The notes below the pieces were generated by a model. That model saw only the letters and a list, made by a program, of their open reading frames with translations, was not told the origin of the DNA and ran no database searches. Made by a program: the position numbers and the translations under genes. A stretch of DNA of 19,981 bases, from contig CAZMSA010000053.1 in NCBI GenBank assembly GCA_964568825.1, forward strand, positions 1-19,981. The letters run 5' to 3'. The stretch is from CAVVDT01 sp964568825. Lineage in GTDB: Bacteria > Pseudomonadota > Alphaproteobacteria > Rhizobiales > Aestuariivirgaceae. Positions 1 to 8,140 of the stretch are shown piece after piece (position 1 is the first letter of the stretch; the number at the start of each line of letters is the position of its first letter).

Positions 1-1548
1 GAAGAAGCGCTCCAGCGGGTCGAACCGCACACTCTCGACCAGTTGCTGCACCCCACCCTCGATCCGAAAGCCGAACGCCACATCATCGCCACCGGCCTGC
101 CGGCCTCGCCGGGCGCGGCCTCGGGCGAGATCGTGTTCGATGCCGATGAGGCAGATGCGCTCAAAGTCGCTGGCCGCAAGGTTATCCTGGTCAGGGTCGA
201 GACCAGCCCCGAGGACATCCACGGCATGCACGCCGCCGAGGGCATCCTCACCACCCGCGGCGGCATGACCTCGCACGCCGCCGTGGTCGCCCGTGGCATG
301 GGCAAGCCGTGCGTTTCGGGCGCCGGCTCGCTGTATGTGGATTATGCCAACCAGCGCATGACCGCCATGGGCGAGGTCTTCCAGAAGGGCGCTGTGATCA
401 CCATCGACGGCGGTACCGGTCAGGTGATGAAGGGGGCCATACCCACCATCCAGCCGGAATTGTCGGGCGATTTCGGCACCATCATGGGCTGGGCCGACGA
501 CATCCGGCGGCTTGGTGTCAGGGCCAATGCCGACACCCCCGCCGATGCCCGCCATGCTCGCGACTTCGGCGCCGAGGGTATCGGGCTGGTGCGCACCGAG
601 CACATGTTCTTCGATGCCGACCGCATCATCGCGGTGCGCGAGATGATCCTCGCGGGCGACGAAAAGGGCAGGCGGGTAGCGCTTGCCAAGATATTGCCCA
701 TGCAGCGCGACGACTTCATCGAACTGTTCGAGATCATGACCGGCCTGCCGGTCACCATCCGCCTGCTCGATCCGCCACTGCACGAGTTTCTGCCGTCCGG
801 CGAGGATGAGATCGACGAGGTGGCCGAGGCGACCGGCGCCGACCCGGAGACCCTGCGCGCCCGCATCGCCGAACTGCACGAGTTCAACCCCATGCTCGGG
901 CATCGCGGCTGCCGCCTCGCCATCTCCTTCCCCGAGATCGCCGAGATGCAGGCGCGCGCCATCTTCGAGGCCGTCGTAGAGGTGGCGAAGCGCACCGGTG
1001 AGCCGCCGATCCCCGAAGTGATGGTCCCCCTCATCTTCTCGCGCGCTGAGTTCGACCTCATCAAGGATCGCATCGACGCCCAGGCCAAGGCCGTCGAAAA
1101 GGAATCCGGCCGGCAGATTGCCTATCTGGTGGGCACCATGATCGAATTGCCGCGCGCTTGTCTGATGGCCGCCGAGATCGCCGCGACGGCGGAGTTTTTT
1201 TCCTTCGGCACCAACGACCTCACCCAGACCTGCCTTGGCATCTCGCGTGACGATGCCGCCCGCTTCCTCGGCGAATACACCGCCAAGGGCATCCTGCCCA
1301 TCGACCCCTTTGTCTCCATCGACACCGAAGGGGTGGGCGAACTGGTGAAGATCGGCACCGAGCGCGGCCGGGCCACAAGGCCCGATCTCAAGCTCGGCAT
1401 CTGCGGCGAGCATGGCGGAGATCCGGCCTCCATCCGGTTTTGTGACGAGGTTGGGCTCAATTATGTGTCCTGCTCGCCGTTCCGCGTGCCGATCGCCCGG
1501 CTGGCAGCCGCCCAAGCCGCCCTCGCCGTGGCCGGGGACCGGCAATGA
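1..1548 (+). CDS. ppdK: pyruvate, phosphate dikinase, C-terminal part (5' end outside window)
   Basis: The reading frame is open from base 1, so the gene begins before the window; about 515 of the usual ~880 residues are present. PPDK interconverts pyruvate + ATP + Pi and PEP + AMP + PPi in the cytoplasm. Seen here: the phosphohistidine domain with the swivelling catalytic His in GGMTSHAAVVARG (His codon at 274-276), then the PEP/pyruvate-binding TIM barrel with GLVRTEHMFF, the GTNDLTQ motif and the catalytic Cys in GICGEHGGDP. The N-terminal ATP-grasp domain must lie upstream. The frame is intact to TGA at 1546. A TTG at 43 could look like a start, but the residues before it (EEALQRVEP, LDQLL) continue the family, so it is internal. 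PEP synthase and PTS enzyme I share the domains, but motif spacing fits PPDK. Confidence 0.95.
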   Translation, partial: EEALQRVEPHTLDQLLHPTLDPKAERHIIATGLPASPGAASGEIVFDADEADALKVAGRKVILVRVETSPEDIHGMHAAEGILTTRGGMTSHAAVVARGMGKPCVSGAGSLYVDYANQRMTAMGEVFQKGAVITIDGGTGQVMKGAIPTIQPELSGDFGTIMGWADDIRRLGVRANADTPADARHARDFGAEGIGLVRTEHMFFDADRIIAVREMILAGDEKGRRVALAKILPMQRDDFIELFEIMTGLPVTIRLLDPPLHEFLPSGEDEIDEVAEATGADPETLRARIAELHEFNPMLGHRGCRLAISFPEIAEMQARAIFEAVVEVAKRTGEPPIPEVMVPLIFSRAEFDLIKDRIDAQAKAVEKESGRQIAYLVGTMIELPRACLMAAEIAATAEFFSFGTNDLTQTCLGISRDDAARFLGEYTAKGILPIDPFVSIDTEGVGELVKIGTERGRATRPDLKLGICGEHGGDPASIRFCDEVGLNYVSCSPFRVPIARLAAAQAALAVAGDRQ

Positions 1549-1659
1549 CCGGCGCCGTTCGATTCACCTTGAATTACCGGCGTCACGGCAATCGGCCTGA
1601 TTCCGTCAGGATGACTACAGATTGCCGCAGGGGTAGAATTTGCCTTGTTGAAACAGTCT

Positions 1660-1740
1660 GTTAACCCTTTCTTCAGGATACCGTTTCAGGGGGTGGATAT
1701 ACCTATTCTCAGGTTGTCGGTATGGTTAACCTATGCTAAA
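1660..1740. promoter_or_regulatory. two CtrA-like near-match boxes upstream of the cell wall hydrolase gene
   Basis: The gap between the PPDK and hydrolase genes holds two near matches to the CtrA consensus TTAA-N7-TTAA. At 1661-1675 the sequence is TTAA-CCCTTTC-TTCA (one mismatch), and at 1726-1740 it is TTAA-CCTATGC-TAAA (one mismatch). The first shares GTTAACCCTTTCTT with the reverse complement of the perfect box at 10913-10928. CtrA is the cell-cycle response regulator of many Alphaproteobacteria and commonly controls envelope and division genes. Binding is inferred. No convincing sigma-70 -35/-10 pair was found here. Confidence 0.4.
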
Positions 1741-1807
1741 CGCTATTTCACTAGACTTCAGCCGATTAGCAGTCTGTAAGGCCCATTGAGTCGGGAACGT
1801 GGCCGTG

Positions 1808-2674
1808 ATGCGAAGCAATCGACGGAAGCCGGGGGGAGCTCGGGGTAAGCAGCTTTTCGAGGACGAGGGTAAGTCCGCCGGTTTCTCCCAGGTTTTGTCC
1901 TACACGCTGGCCGGCATGGCGCTGGTCGGCGCATTTGCGTTCGCTGGGCTGGAAATGGGCAAGAATGCCAATGCCCGCAGCGTATCGAACAGCGATTGGG
2001 TCGACGTCGTTGCCCCGGCCACCAATCTGATGCGCAAGTCTTCGCTTATTACATCGCCCCCCTCCAGCGATCTGATGATCGAGCCGCAGGCCCGCCAGCA
2101 GGCGGTTCTGGTATCGGCCAAGGCCGACATGCTGGTCGATGACAGTCTGGTGACCAACCCGACCGACCAGTCCGACCGTCTTGATACCCTAGTGATTTCG
2201 CCCTCGGTATCGAAGATCGAGCAGACCTGGCTGCTCGGCAAGGAGCAGAAGCAGAAGATTCTCTCAATGCGCCGCAAGCGCCTCGCCCAGAAGGATTGCC
2301 TGGCACGGGCGGTTTATTTCGAAGCGCGCTCGGAAACACCGCTCGGCCAGTACGCCGTCGCCCAGGTGATCCTCAACCGGGTCAGGGACCCGAATTATCC
2401 CAACAGCATCTGCGACGTGGTTTACCAGGGTTCGGACCACAGGAATTCCTGCCAGTTCTCTTTCGCCTGTGACGGGGCACCCGATACGCCCAAGCCGGGC
2501 GATGCCTGGACCGAGGCCAAGACAGTCGCCGCCAACGCCATGAACGGCGAAGACAAGGTGCAGATCATTTCCACCGCCACGCATTATCACGCCGATTACG
2601 TCAAGCCGCGCTGGTCCGACAGCCTCAACCGCCTGATCAAGATCGGCCACCATATCTTCTATTCCGACAGCTAG
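1808..2674 (+). CDS. membrane-anchored cell wall hydrolase, SleB family
   Basis: This encodes a likely peptidoglycan hydrolase of the SleB/Hydrolase_2 type. The N-terminus is basic and followed by one hydrophobic segment (about residues 29-48, around TLAGMALVGAFAFAG), which suggests a type II anchor with the catalytic part in the periplasm. A low-complexity linker of roughly 100 residues leads to the C-terminal domain, starting near CLARAVYFEARSE; the Glu in YFEARSE is the expected catalytic acid. VAQVILNRVRDP and CQFSFACDG are further family signatures. The start is uncertain: GTG codons at 1799 and 1805 are in frame. The ATG was chosen because GGGA at 1793-1796 is only 2 bases from the first GTG; the 1805 GTG (8 bases) is also reasonable. 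Possible CtrA boxes lie upstream. Confidence 0.88.
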   Translation: MRSNRRKPGGARGKQLFEDEGKSAGFSQVLSYTLAGMALVGAFAFAGLEMGKNANARSVSNSDWVDVVAPATNLMRKSSLITSPPSSDLMIEPQARQQAVLVSAKADMLVDDSLVTNPTDQSDRLDTLVISPSVSKIEQTWLLGKEQKQKILSMRRKRLAQKDCLARAVYFEARSETPLGQYAVAQVILNRVRDPNYPNSICDVVYQGSDHRNSCQFSFACDGAPDTPKPGDAWTEAKTVAANAMNGEDKVQIISTATHYHADYVKPRWSDSLNRLIKIGHHIFYSDS

Positions 2675-2821
2675 GCCGTATCGCGCAGCGTTAATCACGC
2701 TTGCCTTGCGGCAATGCGCCATGAGCGCAGAACGGGCACTGCCCGGTCGTAACCCGCAGCGCCCCGATTTACCTGCAAGCGCCGATCCCGCTCGCCCGCT
2801 CGAATTGCCACGGAGGCCTTG

Positions 2822-4080
2822 ATGACCCCCGAGAGCCTGATCAGCGGATATTTTGCGCGGGTGGTCAAGACCGGGACGCTCACCATCACCTACGCCTCGG
2901 GCCGCATCCAAAGCCTCGGTGACGGTACCGGCAACCCGGTGGCTGTGCGTTTCAGCGACAATGGGGCCGAATGGGCGATGATGCTCAATCCACCCCTGGC
3001 GTTCGGCGAAATGTACATGGATGGCCGTTTCGTCATCGACGAGGGCAGCGTCTTCGACTTCATCGCCATCATGAAGGTGAACGGCTTTCGTCGCTACATG
3101 CCGAGGATCTTCGCGCTGATCGGCTTCCTGCCGCATCTGGCGCGCGGATTTCGCAACCGCTTGCGCGCCGCCGCCGAGCAGCGCCAGGTCGCTCACCACT
3201 ATGATCTCGACGGGCGCCTGTTCCGGCTGTTCCTCGACAAGGACTGGCAATATTCCTGCGCCCTCTACGAGAACGAGACGATGACCCTGGAGGAGGCCCA
3301 GCTTGCCAAGAAGCGGCACGTTACTGCCAAGCTGATGGCGCGGCCGGGAGAGCGGGTGCTGGATATCGGTTGCGGGTGGGGCGGGCTGGCGCTCTATGTC
3401 GCTGAATTGACCGGTGCGCATGTGACCGGCGTCACCCTCAGCGAGGAACAGGTCGCGATGGCGCAGCGCCGGGCCGTGGCGCGCGGATTGGCCGCGCAGA
3501 CCGAATTCCGCTTGCAGAACTATCGCAATGTGACCGGCAGCTTCGAGCGCATCATCTCCATCGGCATGCTGGAGCATGTGGGCAAGGGCAACCACCGCAT
3601 TTTCTTTCGCAAGGCCTTCGACCTGCTGCAAAAGAAGGGGGTCATGGTGGTACATTGCATCGCTCGCCCCCTGCCGGTTCCCTCGCAAAGCCCTTTGAGG
3701 AGAAGTACATCTTTCCCGGCGGTTACATTCCGGCGGTATCGGAGGTGGTAGTGGCGATCCAGAAGGCCGGGTTCCTCATCAAGGACATCGAGATTTTGCC
3801 CATGCACTACGCCTGGACGCTCAAGGAATGGCGCCGCCGCTTCATGCAAAATCGCGATGAGGCGGCGCGCATCTACGACGAACGGTTCTGCCGCATGTGG
3901 GAATTCTATCTGGCGGTTTCCGAAACGGCCTTCTCGCACGACCGTATGTTCGTCATGCAGTTGCAGCTGGCGAAATTCCAGCATGCCGCGCCGTTTACCC
4001 GCGATTACCTCACCGAGGCCAAGGCCGAACTGCGGCGGCCGGAAGCCGAACGCCTGACCCGGGATGATGTAGTGCTGTAA
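2822..4080 (+). pseudogene. cfa: cyclopropane-fatty-acyl-phospholipid synthase, split by a one-base frameshift
   Basis: The family uses S-adenosylmethionine to add a methylene bridge to unsaturated acyl chains of membrane phospholipids. The first frame (2822 to about 3693) carries the N-terminal domain, the SAM-binding motif VLDIGCGWGGLAL (about residues 179-191) and SIGMLEHVG. It then runs out of frame to a stop at 3751. Homology resumes one frame back with PFEEKYIFPGGYIPA, MHYAWTLKEWRRRF and MWEFYLAVSE, to TAA at 4078. Adding one base near 3690-3696 (CCC/TTT) would join PVPSQSP to FEEKYIFPGG and give a normal 419-residue enzyme; a run of five C at 3667-3671 is the other candidate. The start has a good Shine-Dalgarno (CGGAGG) about 6 bases away. 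It is either a recent lesion or a sequencing error. Confidence 0.85.
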
Positions 4081-4172
4081 ACCCTGGGTCGTTTGGTCCG
4101 TTTCCTTTCACCGCCAAGCGCACTAAGGTTTCGCCATAACATTTGCAAACGACAGGGACAGGGGCCCCTCAT

Positions 4173-5012
4173 ATGACCGCATGGACTTTCTTCAAGGGTG
4201 AATGGCACGAAGGCAATCCGATGATCATGGGGCCCATGACCCACGCGCCGTGGCTCGGCTCATGCGTCTTCGACGGGGCGCGGTCCTTCGAGGGGGTGGC
4301 CCCTGATCTCGACCTGCACTGCCAGCGGGTCGTGCGCTCGGCCGAAACCTTCGGCTTGAAGCCCATGTATCAGGCCGCTGCCATCGAGGAACTGGCGCGT
4401 GACGGCATTGCAAAGTTCCCCAAGGGCGCCGGTCTCTATATTCGGCCGATGTTCTGGGCCGAGGAGGGTTTTGTCGCCCCTGAGCCCGACAGCACCCAGT
4501 TCTCGATCACCGTTCACGATTCGCCCTTGCCGCAGCTCCCGAGCTTTTCGGTATGCCTGTCCACCTTCCGCCGTCCGAGTTACGAGACCTTCCCCACCGA
4601 CGCCAAGGCCGCGTGCCACTATCCCAATTCCGCCCGCGCCATGCGCGAAGCCAAGGCCAAGGGCTTTGACAACGCCGTGATGCTCGACCCCATGGGCCAT
4701 GTGGCCGAACTGGCCATCGCCAACATCTTCTATGCCCGCGACGGCGTCGCCCACACCCCCATACCCAACGGCACTTTCCTTGACGGCATTACCCGCCAAC
4801 GCACCATCCAGCTTCTGCGCAAGGCCGGCATCGCCGTGCACGAGCGCACCATCTCATGGGACGAGGTGATGGCCGCCGATGAAGTGTTCTTCACCGGTAA
4901 TTTTGCCAAGGTGGTGCCGATCACCCGCACCGACGAGCGCGAATTGCAACCCGGCCCCATCGCCGCCAAGGCCCGCGGGCTCTATTGGGAATTCGCCCAC
5001 GCCGGCAAATAG
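4173..5012 (+). CDS. class IV PLP aminotransferase, branched-chain amino acid aminotransferase type
   Basis: A 279-residue fold-type IV PLP enzyme, expected to transaminate branched-chain amino acids with 2-oxoglutarate in the cytoplasm. Seen: WLGSCVFDGARSFEG near residues 27-41, the likely Schiff-base Lys145 in TDAKAACHYPN with Tyr150, VAELAIANIF near 177-186, GTFLDGITRQRTIQLL and DEVFFTGNFAKVVPI. The length is slightly below E. coli IlvE (~309), as is common for a second alphaproteobacterial BCAT-like group. D-amino-acid aminotransferase and aminodeoxychorismate lyase share this fold, so substrate is inferred. The ATG follows a GGGG-rich element about 8-10 bases upstream; an in-frame TTG at 4143 lacks support. 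It is convergent with the Gfa-like gene, 24 bases apart. Confidence 0.85.
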   Translation: MTAWTFFKGEWHEGNPMIMGPMTHAPWLGSCVFDGARSFEGVAPDLDLHCQRVVRSAETFGLKPMYQAAAIEELARDGIAKFPKGAGLYIRPMFWAEEGFVAPEPDSTQFSITVHDSPLPQLPSFSVCLSTFRRPSYETFPTDAKAACHYPNSARAMREAKAKGFDNAVMLDPMGHVAELAIANIFYARDGVAHTPIPNGTFLDGITRQRTIQLLRKAGIAVHERTISWDEVMAADEVFFTGNFAKVVPITRTDERELQPGPIAAKARGLYWEFAHAGK

Positions 5013-5036
5013 GCGAGACGCTCAGCCCAAGCAACT

Positions 5037-5450
5037 TCATGCTTCGGGCGACAGGGCATCGAAGCGCTTGGCATCGTCGGTTGTGTCGAACCAGCAAACG
5101 CGTTCCGCGAAAAACACATGAGCCCGTGGTTGAAAGCCTTCCGGCTCATCGAGGCTGCCGGTGTGGACGTGGATTTCGCCCGGATACCTGTTCGCCCGGT
5201 AGGTGAGCGGGGTGCCGCAGCGCCCGCAGAACGCGCGCCATACGCCGGGCGAGGATTCGAAAACCTGCGGCGCCCCGGCCGTGTAGCTGAACTGTGCTTC
5301 GTCGAACCCGGCAAAGGCGGCAACCGGCGATGCGGTCGCCCGTCGGCAACTGTGGCAGTGGCAATAGACGGTCCACTTGACCTTGCCGCGCACCGCATAG
5401 CGCACCGCCCCGCACAGGCAGCCGCCGCTTGCGCGGGGTGCATCGCTCAT
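5037..5450 (-). CDS. GFA family zinc protein (glutathione-dependent formaldehyde-activating enzyme-like)
   Basis: A 137-residue protein of the Gfa/CENP-V fold, known for binding zinc through cysteines; characterised members speed S-hydroxymethylglutathione formation, though many paralogs have unknown substrates. Visible ligands: CLC at residues 11-13, CHCHSC at 30-35, and CGRC at 75-78. The start is fixed by an ATGA overlap with the stop of the upstream phosphatase-like gene (ATG at 5450-5448, TGA at 5449-5447), pointing to translational coupling. It is the last gene of the leftward run ygfZ-tag-HD-phosphatase-gfa. Calling it a formaldehyde enzyme is inference from family only. Confidence 0.85.
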   Translation of the reverse strand: MSDAPRASGGCLCGAVRYAVRGKVKWTVYCHCHSCRRATASPVAAFAGFDEAQFSYTAGAPQVFESSPGVWRAFCGRCGTPLTYRANRYPGEIHVHTGSLDEPEGFQPRAHVFFAERVCWFDTTDDAKRFDALSPEA

Positions 5451-5956
5451 CGCTTTACCGGCCATTCGAAGAAATTGCCCTCGTAACACATGGCGCCGCG
5501 TCCGATCGCCTCGACAGCCCGCTCCATGCGGCCGCGCCGCCCCATGATATCGTCGGCAAGCGCGATGATGCGCCTGTTCGGGGTGGCCGACGGGGAGATG
5601 GTCCTCAGTTCACGGGCGAGATCGGCCTCGTCCTCTTGCGGGTTGAGCAGGCACATGGCGGTATAGGCCGCCGCCGTCGAGCGCGATACGCCGGCCCAGC
5701 AATGCACGATCATCGGCGCGGAAAAATCCCAGTCCTCGATGAAGTCGATGATCCGCTCCACATGCGCCCGCCCCGGCAGGATCATGCCGTCAGTGGGCTC
5801 GCTGATGTCGTTGAAGGTGAGCTTCAGGTGCGCTTCCGGCGGCAGGTCGGGGATGACCGGATGCTCGAATTCCGGACCCAGCAGGCCAATCACCCGCCGG
5901 GCGCCATATTCGCCAGCGAGGCGGGCGACGACATTTTGCGGGCAGACGATGATCAT
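5447..5956 (-). CDS. protein tyrosine phosphatase-like protein with HCX5R loop
   Basis: A 169-residue cytoplasmic protein with the Cys-dependent phosphatase loop HCWAGVSRS at about residues 85-93 (nucleophile Cys86, Arg92). FNDISEP upstream is likely to supply the general acid. This matches the short tyrosine/dual-specificity phosphatase-like proteins common in Hyphomicrobiales; the substrate is unknown. There are two possible starts. The chosen ATG begins MIIVCP, a typical first strand. An upstream ATG at 6001 would add 15 residues and makes an ATGA overlap with the HD gene stop, so translational coupling may favour it. Neither start has a well-spaced Shine-Dalgarno. Confidence 0.83.
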   Translation of the reverse strand: MIIVCPQNVVARLAGEYGARRVIGLLGPEFEHPVIPDLPPEAHLKLTFNDISEPTDGMILPGRAHVERIIDFIEDWDFSAPMIVHCWAGVSRSTAAAYTAMCLLNPQEDEADLARELRTISPSATPNRRIIALADDIMGRRGRMERAVEAIGRGAMCYEGNFFEWPVKR

Positions 5957-5997
5957 GACCTTGAACTTAGTGCGCTGGCGTTGGAGCGCAATGGGGA

Positions 5998-6597
5998 TCA
6001 TGAAAGCTGGTGGAATTTCTTCATGAAGGCAGCCTTGGCCCGCTCCGGCGCCAGTCCTTCGAGAGTGAAGAAGCCGCCATGGATGTCGGGCTTCAGGCCG
6101 GTCGGCCGGCCGAAGAAGGTTGCCGCCTCCTTGTGCCCGAAGCCGGCAAGCTGCGTGGCCTCGAGAAATGCCGCTGCCTTGTCGGCCCGCTTGATCAGCT
6201 TCGTTATGGCCTCGGGCAGGTGCGAGGGCAGGGAAAAGCGCACATGGATGGCCGCCAGGAGACGGTTTTCGAAGGCCTTGTAGTCATAGCCGATGGCCGC
6301 CTTGAACGGCGAGATCATGTCGCCCACCACATATTCGGGGGCATCGTGCAACAGCACCGCCCGCCGCCAGGCCACATCGAGGCCGGGCTTGAAGGTTGCG
6401 GCGATGGCTTCGACCAGCAGCGAATGCTGCGCCACCGAAAAGGCATGCGGCCCTTGCGTCTGACCGTTCCAGCGTGCCACCCGCGCCAGCCCATGGGCGA
6501 TATCCTCGATCTCGATGTCGAGCGGCGAGGGATCGATGAGGTCGAGGCGCCGGCCCGACAGCATGCGTTGCCAGGCGCGCGGGGGCTTGTCAGCCAT
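5998..6597 (-). CDS. HD-domain phosphohydrolase (YfbR-like)
   Basis: A 199-residue HD-superfamily protein. Metal ligands are visible as His58 (AQHSLLV), His84-Asp85 (VLLHDAPEYVVGDM) and Asp139 (KRADKAAAFLEA), the order expected for HD hydrolases. The DAPE and GDM sequence after HD resembles the YfbR/5'-deoxynucleotidase group, so hydrolysis of a small phosphate ester or nucleotide is likely but not proven. ATG at 6597 overlaps the end of tag by 8 bases, and its stop overlaps a possible start of the phosphatase-like gene. Together these argue for one mRNA. Confidence 0.85.
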   Translation of the reverse strand: MADKPPRAWQRMLSGRRLDLIDPSPLDIEIEDIAHGLARVARWNGQTQGPHAFSVAQHSLLVEAIAATFKPGLDVAWRRAVLLHDAPEYVVGDMISPFKAAIGYDYKAFENRLLAAIHVRFSLPSHLPEAITKLIKRADKAAAFLEATQLAGFGHKEAATFFGRPTGLKPDIHGGFFTLEGLAPERAKAAFMKKFHQLS

Positions 6598-7210
6598 TGG
6601 GGTGCGCCAGCGCCGCGCACGGGCCGTGGCGGTGGCAGTCGATGAGGTGGTCGTTGACCATGCCCACCGCCTGCATGAAGGCATAGACGATGGTCGGTCC
6701 GCAAAAGCGAAAGCCCCTGGCCTTCAGGTCCTTGGAGATGGTCGTGGCGAGCGGTGTGGCCGCGGGTATCTCGCTGCCGCTCGAAAAGCGGTTCTGCACC
6801 GCTTCGCCGTCGATGAACCCCCACAAGTAGGCCGCAAAGCCTTCGCGCGCCTCGATGTCGAGGAAGGCGCGGGCGTTGGTGATCGACGCCTCGATCTTGG
6901 CGCGGTTGCGCACGATGCCGGCATCGCCCATCAGCCGCTCGACGTCGGCGGTGCCCCAGCCCGCCATGATTTCGGGGTTGAACCCGGCAAAGGCGGCGCG
7001 GAAATTGTCGCGCTTCCTGAGGATGGTGATCCACGCAAGGCCGGCCTGGAAACCGTCGAGCAGCAGCTTTTCAAACAGCGCTCTCCCATTGCGTTCCGGC
7101 ACCCCCCATTCGGTATCGTGATAGGCCACATAGAGCGGGTCTTCGCCCGGCCAGCCGCAGCGCTTCAATCCGTCGTCATGGGTAATAAGCGTATGTGCCG
7201 CCGCCATCAT
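6590..7210 (-). CDS. tag: DNA-3-methyladenine glycosylase I
   Basis: A base-excision enzyme that removes 3-methyladenine from alkylated DNA. The 206-residue protein matches E. coli Tag throughout: CGWPGEDPLYVAYHDTEWGVPE near the N-terminus, GFQAGLAWITILRKR, DAGIVRNRAKI, and the C-terminal VNDHLIDCHRHGPC. Zinc ligands correspond to Cys in KRCGW, His in YHDTEWG, and His and Cys in HRHGPC. It starts directly after the ygfZ stop (no gap); an AAGG in the 3' end of ygfZ acts as ribosome site. There are two adjacent ATG codons (7210 and 7207), and the first was taken. Confidence 0.95.
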   Translation of the reverse strand: MMAAAHTLITHDDGLKRCGWPGEDPLYVAYHDTEWGVPERNGRALFEKLLLDGFQAGLAWITILRKRDNFRAAFAGFNPEIMAGWGTADVERLMGDAGIVRNRAKIEASITNARAFLDIEAREGFAAYLWGFIDGEAVQNRFSSGSEIPAATPLATTISKDLKARGFRFCGPTIVYAFMQAVGMVNDHLIDCHRHGPCAALAHPNG

Positions 7211-8068
7211 TCATTCGCCTTTTTCTGCCGTGACGCTCCAGTGCGCCCAGTCTGGCCGCCTGAGATGAAGGCGCGCCGTACCCGCCATGATGGCGACACC
7301 GTTCTGCCCCGCCGCTTCGGCCCGGTCGAGCCGGACTAGGGCAAGGCCGTCCTTGCCGGCCACCGACAATAACATGCCGATGGGGCGATCGCCCGCCGTC
7401 ACCGCCAGGCCCGGCCCCGCCTCGCCGTCGAGACCGACCGGCACCATGCGCGAGCGCGCCGTGCCGCGATGCTGCATGCGCGAGACGACTTCTTGGCCCA
7501 CATAGCAACCCTTGGAAAAGCTCAAGGCCCCCAACTGGTCGAGATTGGCTTCATGCGGAAAGACTTCGGCCGAACCGATATCGTGGGCCTCGGCCAGCCC
7601 CGCAACGATCCGCCGCGCGTGATAGGCCGCCTCATCGCACGTGGCGAGCGGCTGAAGGACGCCGGGCGGGGCGATGAGGCGGGTGCCGAAGCCTTCGACC
7701 CGCGGATCCGCATAGGCCACAATGCCTTCGCCCTCAACGTCGCCATCCCAGGCCGCGGCCACGCCCAGGCCTTCCTCCTTCTTCAACGCCACGTTGGCGC
7801 GCAGCCGGTAAAGCGTCAGGCGTTGAAGCAGCGCCGCCGCCCCGGCGGCGGCGCAGTCGATCAGGAACCTGTCCCCGTCGGCCAGGATGAAGAAGTCGAA
7901 AAGGATCTTGCCCTGCGGCGTCAACAGCGCCGAATAGCGCGCCTTGCCGTCGCCCAGTTGCTCGATGTCGGCGGTCACCAGATTGTGAAGAAAGCGCCGC
8001 GCCTCGGGTCCCCCCACCGACAGAACGGCGCGTTCGCTCAATGGGGTTATGGAAGGGGTCGCGGTCAT
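7211..8068 (-). CDS. ygfZ: folate-binding YgfZ/GcvT-like protein (Fe-S cluster maintenance)
   Basis: A 285-residue member of the YgfZ/IBA57 family, which binds tetrahydrofolate and helps assemble or repair Fe-S clusters of enzymes such as MiaB. The diagnostic K-G-C-Y-x-G-Q-E motif (SKGCYVGQEV) sits near residue 185. The N-terminal part shows GPEARRFLHNLVTADI, typical of the GcvT fold. The ATG was chosen at MTATPS; the longer open frame upstream runs through the divergent promoter region. It is the first gene of the leftward five-gene run and is divergent from the dihydroorotase gene, with 72 bases between starts. Confidence 0.93.
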   Translation of the reverse strand: MTATPSITPLSERAVLSVGGPEARRFLHNLVTADIEQLGDGKARYSALLTPQGKILFDFFILADGDRFLIDCAAAGAAALLQRLTLYRLRANVALKKEEGLGVAAAWDGDVEGEGIVAYADPRVEGFGTRLIAPPGVLQPLATCDEAAYHARRIVAGLAEAHDIGSAEVFPHEANLDQLGALSFSKGCYVGQEVVSRMQHRGTARSRMVPVGLDGEAGPGLAVTAGDRPIGMLLSVAGKDGLALVRLDRAEAAGQNGVAIMAGTARLHLRRPDWAHWSVTAEKGE

Positions 8069-8140
8069 GTGGTCGATACGCCTTGCCTCGCCTTGAAGTT
8101 TTACGTAAGCCGGGTGCGCCCCGCAAGGAGACGCCAGCCC

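Noticed and set aside
420..1088. Long open frame antisense to PPDK
   Set aside because: Ser/Arg-rich translation with no motif; a GC-skewed shadow of the intact dikinase frame.
2701..2714. TTGCC/GGCAA hairpin after the hydrolase gene
   Set aside because: A 5-base stem without a T-tract; too weak to call a terminator.
2264..3688. 474-residue open frame antisense to the hydrolase end and cyclopropane synthase
   Set aside because: His/Gly/Asp-rich shadow in high-GC codons, crossing two well supported genes and their spacer; no ribosome site or recognisable domain.
7469..8140. Extended N-terminus for the dihydroorotase gene
   Set aside because: The frame is open but antisense to ygfZ, and residues are not family-like; a good AAGGAG and the family start MPERYDLVFANG fix the ATG at 8141.
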